From Chamaelirium japonicum (lineage: Eukaryota; Streptophyta; Magnoliopsida; Liliales; Melanthiaceae): a stretch of 64,000 nt of DNA. The notes under the pieces were generated by a model. It did no database searches. It was not told the DNA's origin and saw only the letters and a program-made list of their open reading frames with translations. Every line of letters begins with the position of its first letter. Within the stretch, counting starts at the first letter, position 1. The translations under genes were made by a program, and so were the position numbers. Of this stretch, positions 37,761 through 49,500 are shown one piece after another. Location of the stretch: contig OX393557.1 of NCBI GenBank assembly GCA_947650365.1, positions 34,646,241-34,710,240 on the forward strand, given 5' to 3'.

Positions 37761-38535
37761 GAGTGAGGTGAAGGATCAACTAATAATTCCAATGCTAAAT
37801 AATTGCTAACACAAGTTTAAACTGATACAAACTCCAATTACGGCGATATTCAAATAGCAGATAAATTACAAGTAAAGGATCTAACTGTTTGCACGTATTT
37901 CAAGCACAAAAAGTTTTGCAATTAATAGATCGACGGAAATCAAGAGAACCCGATGACGAGGTTTCACTCTTCCAGTAATAAGAAATTTAATTTGTTTGCA
38001 AAGGATTTGAATAAAACAATTCTCAGGCTTCAAAAGTTGTTTCAAAAAAGTCACAGGCTTAATATGTTGGTAGGAGTATCAATGAGAAAACCAGCAGTTC
38101 AATTCAATAGTATATTATGTTTGATTTTGTATTGGAAGGATCTAACCAATATTGTTGGGTTTGCAGGTTGCCGTGGCGAGGGATGGACATGATTGAAGCA
38201 CGAGGACGAGCACGAGCACGAGCACGATTACTTCTCAATGGATACGGGGCCGGCGATCCGACACGAGTAACGGGATTCAAAGAAAGTGCAAAGTGGGCCT
38301 CGAAAGCAGTTTGTGGGCCTGGCTTGCTGAGGCCTTAGTTGTAATGAAGATCCACAATATTGCTCTTGTTGTTGTGTAGTCAACAGAACCCAAAGTGAAA
38401 GGTGTGGCAGATTGTTTGTTTGACCACTGCAGGGGACACAAGGGGGAGGTGGTGGTCCTATCAATGATGGGATTTCCTTTTCTGTTTTTTTTTTTTTTTA
38501 ATTGATTTTTTTTTACAGAGCAAAAGGAAAAGAAG
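37761..38535. other. Non-coding, with CGAGCA hexamer repeat
   Basis: Mostly unremarkable AT-rich sequence. A short (CGAGCA)n run lies at 38198-38227 and a poly-T tract near 38485-38513. The GC-rich piece after it (38536-38780) has ORFs on both strands of low-complexity composition that I do not accept as genes. Confidence 0.5.
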
Positions 38536-38829
38536 GCTTGTGAGGGTGTCGACCAGGTGCAGCGGGGAAGGAGGCGGCGGCTGGTGCTGGGCCTCGGCGC
38601 GCTGCCGGTGTAGCAAAGGAAGGGAAGGAGATCGGGCGGCGGTCGGCTGCGTTGGGCGCACTACCGAGGCAGTGGCAAAGGGGCCGCTGGTGGCGGGGTG
38701 TGGCTCGGTTCTAGTGCGGCAAGGCGGGATGGGGTGGCGGAGGTTGTGGGTCTCGGTCGCCGGTCGTGGCAAGGGCTTGAGACTAAAATGTTTCTGAAGG
38801 GGCTATTTTTACCTCCAAAGGGGAAGCAA

Positions 38830-39200
38830 GTTCGAGAGACTTTCCCATATGCAATGGGAAAAGGAACAATGAATAAGAGGATGATTGATGGATTCATCTT
38901 GGCAAGTCCATGAAGGGCCGAGTGAGGATTAGGTAAATTAGGATGGTTCATCCTCTGCAGATTATCGTTGTTCGGCACGTTATCTCGGATAGCTAGTCTC
39001 AAGAAAATTCCAGTCTTGAGAGGAGCCTTCTTCTTCCATTGATTTCTAGCAGCAGGGCAAATTGACATAAACTTGTTGGGCAATTGACAGAAAGAATTCC
39101 CTGAAAAATTACCTGATGAAGTTAGCCTCCAATTTAGTTGATCCGAGACCATCTGAAAGGGCAAAAGGAGATGAAATTTGCCGCAGACCTTTGAGCTGGG
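38830..39200 (-). pseudogene. LINE reverse-transcriptase zinc-binding (zf-RVT) relic
   Basis: The minus strand reads QLNWRLTSSGNFSGNSF, then WKKKAPLKTGIFLRLAIRDNVPNNDNLQR, the conserved layout of the plant LINE zf-RVT domain. After a frame change, QDESINHPLIHCSF matches its His/Cys end. No RT core is seen beside it. Short relic. Confidence 0.65.
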
Positions 39201-39284
39201 AAACCAGATTATCAAACAATCTGGACGTAAGCGTTACTCTCCATCTCATATTAGATCTCTGGATATAAGTTTTTTTTTTTTGAA

Positions 39285-39520
39285 GGGGTTGTTTGGTTGC
39301 TGTGCAAATGATACGTATATTTATTTGCGCACGTGACATGCAATTAAAGTTTCATGTATTTTGGTGAAACTTTATTTGCACAGTTTTATATGCAAATACT
39401 GTACAAATTTAGCTAGTGTGTATCTGTTTACACGTCACATCCTACTAACCAAACAACCATAAACTGTTTGCACATATGTTTTTAAAATCACATATTGAAA
39501 ACACAGCAACCAAACAAGAG
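39285..39520. mobile_element. MITE with TTGTTTGGTTGCTGTG inverted ends
   Basis: Left TTGTTTGGTTGCTGTG (about 39289) and right CACAGCAACCAAACAAG (about 39502-39518) are inverted copies. The interior is AT-rich with another ACCAAACAAC word. This resembles Tourist/PIF-Harbinger MITEs, but I could not settle a 3-bp target duplication. Confidence 0.6.
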
Positions 39521-40162
39521 TAACCTCGGATATACGTTCGAGATATGATAGAAACCCCCTTTGTTGGTAGCTAACTCATAAATCTCTGAGAACAGAGAAG
39601 ATAGGGTTGTGCCTATTCCGACCTTGTATATCAACCCTTGTATTTAATTAGCCTAAGAAATGAGGAAATATTTCGTTATTTAGATTTTAGTTTCGAATAG
39701 TTATTTTTATATTACCTTCTAAATATCCCTCCAAAGTGAGACTAATTTGAGTTAGGTCCAAGTTAGATACGAGTCAAGTCATGGTTTGATTTGGGTTAAG
39801 TCCATGTTCAACAAAAAATAGATTAGTTTAATTAAGTAATTAAATTTGGGGTAGATTGGTCATTTTTCATTAAGTTTAATGGTTCGTTTAACAACTGTTA
39901 ACGGAGGGATCAATGTGCAAGATTAGGATGATTTGAGGAGTCTGTAAAATTGTAAATATTGGTTTACTAAAGAGGTCATATGTTATTAGGAAAGAATTCA
40001 GGGGTTGATTTGTAAAATTCCCTTTTTAGTTACCTCAATTAACAATTTTAAATGAATAATTAACATTTTTAATTATCCCAATTAACTGGGGCCAAGGTTA
40101 AAAAAAAAGTGTTTTTAGAACGTGCATACAATTAAGAGTAGCATACGAGTAGTTGGGTTTAA

Positions 40163-40404
40163 GGGGCTGTTTGGCATACGGAACAACTGTTCCACATAAA
40201 CCTCATCAGGAAGAGGATATTTTGGACAATTACTCTTTCTAGGATAATTCGGACGTTTAGTATGCCAGTTGGCAGAGAAACCCACAGAACGATCAAATGT
40301 TGTTCTCAATTCTTTGATCTAGCGAAACAAAACTATCCGTTACTTTTAAAATAACAACTTTTAAGATCCTGAACGGAGGTTCAGGATTGATGCCAAACAC
40401 CTCC
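40163..40404. mobile_element. Tourist-like MITE
   Basis: 242 bp with inverted ends GGGGCTGTTTGGCAT and ATGCCAAACACCTCC, flanked by TAA at 40160-40162 and 40405-40407. The 3-bp TAA duplication and GGG...TGTTTGG end are typical of PIF-Harbinger (Tourist) MITEs. Confidence 0.82.
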
Positions 40405-40500
40405 TAATTGTATCTAAGAAAATATCTGACAATAGTTTTGTTGGCGAAAATAGATAAAAATTTTCAGCAGAGAAACCTTTTATATTAAGCTACTTTGGGG

Positions 40501-40582
40501 TAGGGGTGGCAATGGACTTCGAAAACCCAAACCAGACCCAAAACATTAGGTATGTGTACAAGTTTTGTACCCGAAACATGGT
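40501..40582. mobile_element. One-ended TAGGGGTGGCAA element
   Basis: Begins TAGGGGTGGCAATGGACTTC and continues ACCCGAAACATGGTTTGGG, matching the left part of the element at 57276. The right end is missing: the sequence passes directly into the G/T-rich array. Confidence 0.6.
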
Positions 40583-40975
40583 TTGGGGTGGAGGGTGGGG
40601 GGTATCTTTGTGTGGGTGGATGGGTGTGTGTGGGTGAGTTGGGCAGTGGGTGGATGGTTCATGTAATGGTAGTTATACACCGATGGGTGTATATGTATGT
40701 ATGTGTGGGTAGGTGTGTGTGGGTGTGGGGGTGTGTTTGTGCGTGCGTGGGTATGTGTATGTAGGTGGGTGTATGAGGATATGTGTGATTAAGTGGGTGT
40801 ATATGCGAAAGTATATATGTGTATTCGGGATGGGTGGGAATGTGCGGGTGGGTGGGTGTGTATGGGTGGGTTGATTGGTGGTGTGTGGGTGAGGGTGGGC
40901 ATGCGTGGGTTAGTGGCGGGGTGGATGGGTGGTATGTGTGGGTGCTTGGGTAGATGGGTGTGTTCTTGATGGGTA

Positions 40976-41013
<38 letters not shown>

Positions 41014-41720
41014 GGGGGGGGGGGGGGGGGGGAGGGGGGTATGCATGTGTGTCCGTGAGTGTGTGTGGGTGGGTGGGTTGGTGTATGGGTGGTGGTGCGT
41101 GGGTGTATTGTGCATGGGTAGGTGGGTAAGTGTATATGAGTTGATGGGCGTGTGTGTGCATGGGGGGTAAGTGTATGTGGGTGGTGGGTAAGTGCAGGTG
41201 GGGGTGTGTGGTGGGTGTGTGTGTGGATGAGTGGGTGAGTGGATTGGTATGTGTGGGTAGAATGGGTCAGTGTGTATGTGTGTGTGTGTAGGGGGGAGGG
41301 GGTTATATGTGTGTGTGTGTGCGCGCGCACGCGCGCGGGGGAGTGGATTGGTATGTGTGGGTAGAATGGGTCAGTGTGTATGTGTGTGTGTGTAGGGGGG
41401 AGGGGGTTATATGTGTGTGTGTGTGCGCGCGCACGCGCGCGCGGGGGGGGGGGGGGGGGGGGGGGGGTGGGTTATGCGAGTATGTACATAGGTGGGTGAG
41501 TGTATATATGTGTTGGTATGTGTTTTTGTGGATTGATGGGTATGCTTGTGTGGGTGGGTATGGGTGGGTAGGTAGGTCAGCATATGTATATATGTGTGAG
41601 TATGAGTGGGTGGGTACGTATGAGAAGGGCACGGGTGGGCGTATATGTAAGAGGGTGTGTGGGTGAGTATGGCTGGGTTGGTCGGAGTACGTGAGTGGGT
41701 AGTAGGTTTGTATGCATGGG

Positions 41721-41760
<40 letters not shown>

Positions 41761-42925
41761 GGTGGATAGGGTGTTTATAGGTGGGTGGGTATGTGTGTGT
41801 GTGTGTTTTTGTTAGGTCTGTGTGGGTGTCTGGGTGTGCGTGGGTGTGCATGGGAGGGTGAATGTAGAAGGGTGGGTTGGTGGGTGTGCCTATATGAGTG
41901 GATGGGTAGGTGGGTATGTATGTGTGGGTGGTTGGGTGGGTACAGTGGCTGGTGGGTGGGTCTGTTTGCGTGAGTGGATGCGCATGGGTATGCTTGGGGG
42001 GGTGGGCGGGCATGGGTTGGTATATATATGGATGCGTTGGTGTGCGGAGGTGGGTGGGTGTGTGGAGGGAGGTAAGTGTGTATGGGTGGGTGGGTGGGTA
42101 TGTGTGAATTTGTGGGTGGGTAGGTATGTGTGTATGGGTGTTTGTGGTTGTATGTGGTGTGTGGGTGGCTGGGTGTGCATGGGTGTTGGTGGGTGGGTGG
42201 TATGTGCATGGGTGGAGGGTGTGTATGGGGGTGCGTGGGTATGTGTGAGTGGGTGTGAGTGTGGGGTGAATGGGTGGGTACATGGTGGGGGCGGGGGGGG
42301 TGACTACGTGGGTGTGTGGGTGGTGCGTGTGGAGATGGGTGGGTGGGTGGGTGTACGTGCATGCACAGCTTGGGTGGGTGAGTGGATCAGTATGTGTGTG
42401 GGTGTGCGTGGATATACATTAGTAGGTTGGTGGGTGGAGGGTTGTGTGTGTGAGCTGGTGGGTTGATGGTTGCATGTGGGGAAGGGTTGGTGGGTGGGTT
42501 TGTGTTTGGGTTGGTGGATGTGCTTGAGTGGGTGACTTTGTGTGGGTGTGCGTAGGTGGGTGGATATGTTTTTGTGAGTAGGTGGGTGTGCATGGATGGA
42601 TCGATGTGTATGGGTGGCCGTGCATCGAAGGAACCCAACAGGGTGTGTAGTATTGTGTGGGGGTGGGTGGATAAGTGGATAGATCCGTGGGTGGGTGTAT
42701 GTGTTTGAGTGGGTGGGTGGGTATGTGTGTGCATGAGTAAGCATGGGTGGGTGTGGTGATTAGTGTGCATGTGTGTGGATGTGCGTGAAGGGTGGGTTGG
42801 TGGATAAATGTGAATAGGTATGTGTCGTGTATGTGTGTGCAGATGAGTGTAGGTGGATGGATAGATAGATGTTTGTGTGCATTAGAGGGTAGGTGTGCAT
42901 ACATGGAGAAATACGTTTGACTGTG
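40575..42925. repeat. Long G/T-rich minisatellite-like array
   Basis: About 2.35 kb built almost only of G and T on the plus strand, with words such as GTGTGTGGGTGGGT, TGGATGGG and GTATGTGT. It includes poly-G runs (about 41012-41031 and 41443-41467), pure (GT)n at about 40980-41011 and 41728-41759, and alternating GC runs near 41322-41338 and 41425-41441. ORFs on both strands are low-complexity (Thr/His/Pro or Val/Gly/Cys) and are not genes. Confidence 0.95.
41232..41441. repeat. Exact tandem duplication inside the G/T array
   Basis: Two units of about 109 bp, starting GAGTGGATTGGTATGTGTGG at 41232 and 41341, each ending in GTGCGCGCGCACGCGCGCG. Near identity indicates recent expansion or an assembly repeat. 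Confidence 0.85.
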
Positions 42926-42945
42926 TATGGGTGTGCATGGATAGA

Positions 42946-43180
42946 CCCACACACTCCCTCCCACCCTCCTACCAACACATACAAGCACATCCCCACACAT
43001 ATCCACCCACCAACCCACGTAACCACACATATACACTCACCCATACACATACACCCAACAACCCGCTCACTCACCTACCCATACACATACCCACACATGC
43101 CCATCCAACAAACCACCACGCACACCCACGCACCCACCCAAGCACCCACTCCCATAAACACATACCCAGCCACCCCACAC
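42946..43180. repeat. C/A-rich arm of the array (composition switch)
   Basis: ACCCACACA-type words continue the array with strand composition inverted, with only a short mixed stretch (about 42895-42945) between. The arms could pair as a very long imperfect inverted repeat. From 43181 to 43550 the sequence is ordinary and A-rich, probably the G3BP-like 3' flank. Confidence 0.9.
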
Positions 43181-43550
43181 ACTAACCCAATAAGAGGGGA
43201 ATGCTCAAACATCAATAAGAAGGTTGGTCTCTATAATCACTCACCCAGCGAAACCTGCGACTCAATTGATGCTGAGACCTTTTATCCTTGGGCTAAAAAA
43301 AACCCTGGCTGCCTCAAAAATTTAAGAACACAACAAATACTCCAATCCAAAAAAAAAAACCACGGCAGTTAATAACTCTTAACAATGAGATCATTGTTCT
43401 TTCAAAAATGTTTTTTTGGCAAGTTTGTGAAGAAGACTTCCACCCGAAAAAAAAAAAAAAAAAAAATCATTTTCTAGTTCTGCCAACAAGATAGTGTTTT
43501 TCAAACCCTCCCCCCACCCCCCGGAAGTTTTTTTTTTTCCTCTGCTCTAT

Positions 43551-46500
43551 TTATGCCGCAATAGCAGTTTGGTGCGAGCCATTAGGGCGAGCAACCCTGC
43601 CATTCCCGTTCTGAAGGGGCCGTGGCTGATAGCCCTCGCTGGCACGGCCTTGTGCGCCCCGGTTCCAGCCTGCATACTCGCCCTGGTTCCTGAATTCACT
43701 CCTCCCGTAGCCCTGATTGCCCCTGAAGTTTTCACGCCCCCGGAAACCGTCGTTCCGGAATCCACCCCTCCCCGGTGGGAACCGTCCTCGCCCTCCAAAG
43801 CCACTGCCGCTATTGGTAACAACACCGTTGACAACTGGAGAAGGCAAGAGCAGAACATTAGTATCATAGCCTTTGATTGATCCGAGCAGCAACTTGTCTA
43901 GTCTACACATTGAAGTAAAAGCCCATTATTAGTAGTGCAACAATAGTTGCACTGACTGGATAACATCATCCATGCTCCTTTTGGTCTTGAAAATGAGAAA
44001 GGCCGGGGAAATAGGTGCAGTACCTCCCAATTACTTGGCAAGCAACCAAAATGAAAATGTTGAACAAGCAACCAAAATGAACCAAGCACGTGCAACAAAG
44101 ACCTGAATGAGTCCAAAGATGGATTGAAGGCCAAGATTAGCAGTGGAGATTCAAGAAAGAGGACAAAAACAGGAGAATGGGGTGGAATGTGTGAGAAGAG
44201 ATTTGAGAAGCCATGCCTTACCGGCGAGACTCCATCCCGGAGGAAAAGAACAAGTGAATTGACTATAGATGCCAAGCCAGGGAGACTCCATCGATGGGTC
44301 AAGAGGAAAAGAACAAGTGAATTGAATATGCTGCAAGACAGGTATCAAGAAAACACTTCATTTAAACGATCCAAGGGTTCACAAACTCCTGGGGGCTCTA
44401 TGGTTGTTCAGTGAGTTCTGGTTTATTTGACGACATTTGTATTTCAACCATCTTCTTAATTTTGACGATAACGATTTGCATGTACAGTTAAATACTTAAA
44501 TTACCCATCTCAAAAGAAGCATTGTCCTCAAGGGACTAAAAGTACAGGGTAATCATTGGCGAGAGTAATACTTTTTGCCTGCTACAAAATAACAGTCGAG
44601 TAATGAAACTAGTAATAGAAAATGAGCATAATGACTATTTAATACAACCTTCATCAGATCATGTGAACAATAAATCATTGATCAACAAAGAAACACTATC
44701 CTGAAATATTCAACACAACCTTGATATATATGAACATTAAATCACCGATCAACAATGAAATACTATCATTACCGGTGCTTTAAAAAACCCACCCTTGGGG
44801 CGGGGCGGGGCGGGGCCCAAAAAAATCCGGGGCGGCTCAATTCTTGGCGTTTTGCCTGTGGGGCGTACGTTCGAACCACTAAGGCATACACCCCGAATGT
44901 CCGGGCTCGTCTTTTACGCCCCAATGGTCCGGGCTTACGCTCCACTGGAGTCTGCATAGTTAAAAAACAATTGATTTGATTGCCATTTGCCACCGTGTGA
45001 TCTCTTATATACATCTTCCGCTCTTGGATGACAATTATGATATTTTTGAAAACATAAGTTGTTTGAAATTGGTTCTACATCATGTATGGACTGATAGAAT
45101 CTATGGAATATGAATATAGATAGTTTGAATTTTGTTTAGAAACTTAGAATTAGATCTTAAATGATATTGAAAGACAATGACAAGTTCATTTTTATTGTTA
45201 TTTTTGTATATTTGTGATTTATCAGTCATGTTTGTAGGCTTAATTTGCTCATAGTATTTTTTATTCTATTTTTTAAAATATATTTTCACTATTTTTATAT
45301 AATATTTTTATTTTTTAAATAAAAATCAAAAATTTGTGGGACTTACGTCCCACGCCTTGGGGCTTACACCCAGCCTCAAGGCAGGCAAAACACCCCACCT
45401 CACTTTTTGCCTGCTACAAAATAACAGTCGAGTAATGAAACTAGTAATAGAAAATGACAGTGTTCTAAAAAGCGGTCTAGGCGGCCGCCTAGGCGGCGCC
45501 TAGGCGCTAGGCGGCCCCCCACCGCCTCGCCTAGGCCCTAGGCGCTCTAGAAAAGCGGCCAAGCTCCCAGGCGGAGCTAGGCGGCCGCCTAGGCGGTTTA
45601 GGCGGGGCAAGGCGGCCGCCTAGGCGGTCTAGGCGGGCTGAGGCTGGCCAGGCGGACCAGGCGGGCTGAGGCTGGCCAGGCGGACCATGCTTGCTTTTGT
45701 TCTTGTTAATCACTCAATCTTGAATTATGGTTATATACTTGTTCTTTAAAATAATGGTTTGGGATAATCTTGAACTTATATTAATCTTTAAACTATATAT
45801 ATATATATATAAATATATATATATATAAATATATATTATATAATATCAAAATAATAATTAAAATAATTAAAAAAAAGGCAAAACGCCTAGGCGCCGCCTA
45901 GGCCCCGCCTAGGCCGCCTAGGCGCTAGGCGGCCCCCCACCGCCCGACTAGCGCCTAGCGCTTTTTAGAACCTTGGAAAATGAACATAATGACTATTTAA
46001 CACAACCTTCATCAGATCATGTGAACAATAAATCACTGATCAACAAAGAAACACTATCCTGAAATATTCAACACAACCTTGACATATATGAACATTAAAT
46101 CACCGATCAACAATGAAATACTATCATGACCGGTGCTTTAAAAAACCCACCCTTGGGGCAGGGCGGGGCCCAAAAAAATCCGGGGCGGCTCAATTCTTGG
46201 CGTTTTGCCTGTGGGGCGTACGTTCGAACCACTAAGGCATACACCCCGAATATCCGGGCTCGTCTTTTACGCCCCAATGGTTCAGGCTTACGCTCCACTG
46301 GAGTCTGCATAGTTAAAAAACAATTGATTTGATTGCCATTTGCCACCGTGTGATCTCTTATATGCATCTTCCGCTCTTGGATGAAAATTATGATATTTTT
46401 GAAAACATAAGTTGTTTGAAATTGGTTCTACATCATGTATGGACTGATAGAATCTATGGAATATGAATATAGATAGTTTGAATTTTGTTTAGAAACTTAG

Positions 46501-49500
46501 AATAAGATCTTAAATGATATTGAAAGACAATGACAAGTTCATTTTTATTGTTATTTTTGTATATTTGTGATTTATCAGTCATGTTTGTAGGCTTAATTTG
46601 CTCATAGTATTTTTTATTCTATTTTTTAAAATATATTTTCACTATTTTTATATAATATTTTTATTTTTTAAATAAAAATCAAAATTTGTGGGACTTGCGT
46701 CCCACGCCTTGGGGCTTACGCCCAGCCTCAAGGCAGGCAAAACACCCCACCTTACGCCCACGCCTCTGAAAACACTGATCATGTCTAACTGAAAATACAA
46801 GGTAATCATATTTTATTAAGGCCATTCTTTTAGTCTGCTAAAAGCTAACAGACAGGTAATAACAGTGTTTTAAAACTCGCCGAGTCGACTCGAAACTCGG
46901 CCGAGTCGACTCGACTCGGCCGAGTTTCGATCCGACTCGATCCAAAACTCGATTTAGTAACTACTCCGACCAAAACTCGAGTGACTCGGGTGAGTCGACT
47001 CGAGTTTTTGGGGTTGTGACTCAGTTCGAGTCTTAATCATTGTATTTTTAGGGGTAAAATCGGGATCCGGTAGAACAATTTATGTTTTGTAATGACATGT
47101 TATTTGGTGATAAGCTTTAAGGTCATCAATACTTGATAGATATCCATTTTAAAATTTATTTTTATGCTTTAGTTACTTCATATTTATCATTTTTAAATGG
47201 AGCTATATATATTAATAATAATAAATATTAAAATTATACTATATTTTTCGAGTTTTGGGTGTAACTACTCGACCTAGTTTTAACCGAGTTTTCGAGTCGA
47301 GTCGACTCAAGAAGGTTCCGAGTCGAGTCGAGTCGAGTTTTCGGGTTTTAAAACATTGGGTAATAAAACTTGGGGTAAATTACACAGTCCCCCTGAGGTT
47401 TATGCTTATTACACTTTCCTCCCAAAGTTTTCTGAAATTACACTTTGAACCCTACACTATCCTAACTAACTGAAAATATAAGATAATCATATTTTATGAA
47501 GGCAATTCTTTTTGTCTACTAAAAGTTAACATGAAGGTAATAAAACTTGGGGTAAACTACACTTTGACCCCCTGAGGTTTATGATTCTTACACTTTCCTC
47601 ACTAAGGTTCCTAAAATTACACTCTGAACACATGTTTATTTGTCAAAAAATTATTAGAGTTATGGCTTGTCTAAAGACAAACTTACATACTTTATTGCAT
47701 GTTATAAGTGAAATGATCCTTGAAACTAAGATTTGCCAATAGAATGTTGAGTTTTAACTACCATTTTAACTACCATAGATAAAAGTATAAAATATCCTTT
47801 GTTATACCTTCGCCTTTAGAGTTTAGATAAGCCACAGTTTTATTAATTTTTTGATAAATAAAGATGACTGGCAGAAGGTCAAAGTGTAATTTCAGAACCT
47901 CAGGGGTTCAAAATGTAATTTACACTAAAACTTATGATGGAAAATCATTATGACTATCCAACACAACCTATAATTTACACTAAAACTTATGATGGAAAAT
48001 CATTATGACTATCCAACACAACCTTGATTAAAATTCTTTGTTTTTGCCGTTAATTACTTTAATCTTTATCAAAATTCTCAAAAAATCATACAGTTCAATT
48101 ATGATGAAAACAATGCTAAAAGTCATTTGCTTGGAACTCAGTCAACTCACCTTACCCTTAAATCATAAAAATTAAAATTCTGCAAGTTATACATATGAGA
48201 AATGGGATAAGAGCAGCATGAGGATACATGCCTCGTGTTGTCGTTCTCTTCTCCTCAATGTAAGCTTTACGGCCTCCAATAGTGATAGGTGACGCCTAAT
48301 AGAGAGACAAGAGGACACAACAGAGTAACCAGTAATATCAGTGCAAATATCCAAAACAAGGTGAGATGAGAGTAGAGACAATAAGATTCATATTATAACA
48401 AAGATTAGTAAAACAAAAGTCCAAAGGGATAACAAGAGTTTTTCCATGGGTAAAAGGACAATTGGCCAGCAAGAAATCTGATCTTTGACTGAAAAATATT
48501 TAACCTACCTCAACTTTTCAACATATAACAAATTAATGATATATGCTTAACCAAAAACAAAGCAGACAATTTTATCAAGAACAGCATATCTGATCACAAT
48601 GGAATCAAAAGTACCCATGTGCATGCAAAATTAGTCCACATTTAATTTCTTCTTGATGAGTTGTTCAGACATTGGATTAAAACTTAGTACCTCATAATTG
48701 TCAGGGTATCAGAATCAAGGTTTGTAGTTTCGGTCCGCCCACCGAAGATTAGTTTTGGTCGGTTTCAGAGTTTCGGATCGGAGTTACGGTTTCGTTTTTA
48801 AAATTTAAAATAATTATAAAATATATATAAAATAATTACATCGGTACCCACTTCATAGTGGTCATGTTTTCAAAAGAGCGTGGCTTTTGCATTACCCTGA
48901 TATTTTGTCAAAAAGTTGAAAAATCATAATTCTGAATTTTGGCTTAGTCTAGAGGAAAAAAAGAGTTCTTGTGAAAGAATTTTTTATAGATTCAAAATAT
49001 TTTACCGGACTTTGGTTTTTAAGTTGATCTTATACTTCTAGATTTCTGAGATTTTTTCCGATCCAAAATACTATGGGTTTTATTTTTCCGAATTTTCTTT
49101 TTTAGCCAAAAGCTGAAAAGTCTGATATTGTATAGGAACTAAAAAATAACATTTTGATTTCTTTGGATTTTGATTGTTCTGATATTTTATTAAATCCAAA
49201 TGGGGGGTATTTGCATATTTACATAAACTAACTGGAGGGTTTCGGGACCGATCCGACCGAAACCGATCCGAAACGGCCGAACAGATCGGTTTCGGCCGAA
49301 ACTCCAAACTTTGATCAGAATCCACAATTGACTATGCATGATGAGGATCCATGACTACGCATGATGAGGATCCATATCTTGGAAAATAATAATAGCTAAT
49401 TCATTACAAGAAAGGGCAGAGAAACATAGGGAAAAAAAATCCAAAATAACAATTTTGATGAGTCGCTCAGAGATAAGATTAAAATCTTACATATTTGTCA

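Larger units (their letters stand above)
44566..46760. repeat. Tandem duplication of about 0.83 kb in the last G3BP intron
   Basis: Copy 1 (about 44566-45401) and copy 2 (about 45402-46760) both begin TTTTTGCCTGCTACAAAATA and share the whole order that follows, including a MITE. Copy 2 is longer only because of the 518-bp element at 45458-45975. Confidence 0.85.

Noticed and set aside
38461..38797. GC-rich ORFs on both strands
   Set aside because: Low-complexity Pro/Ser/Arg composition, no domain; adjacent sequence is a LINE relic.
40659..42770. Many long ORFs on both strands, up to 326 codons
   Set aside because: They are translations of G/T or C/A low-complexity sequence (Thr-His-Pro or Val-Gly-Cys runs) with no domain. 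The array opens all frames by lacking stop codons.
44124..44414. 96-codon plus-strand ORF
   Set aside because: Lies in the last intron of the G3BP-like gene over a local duplication; no similarity recognised.
46200..46240. Possible tRNA-derived SINE B box (ACGTTCGAACCAC)
   Set aside because: No matching A box, no tRNA fold and no poly-A or T tail. The unit has inverted ends and an 8-bp flank repeat instead, so it is a MITE.
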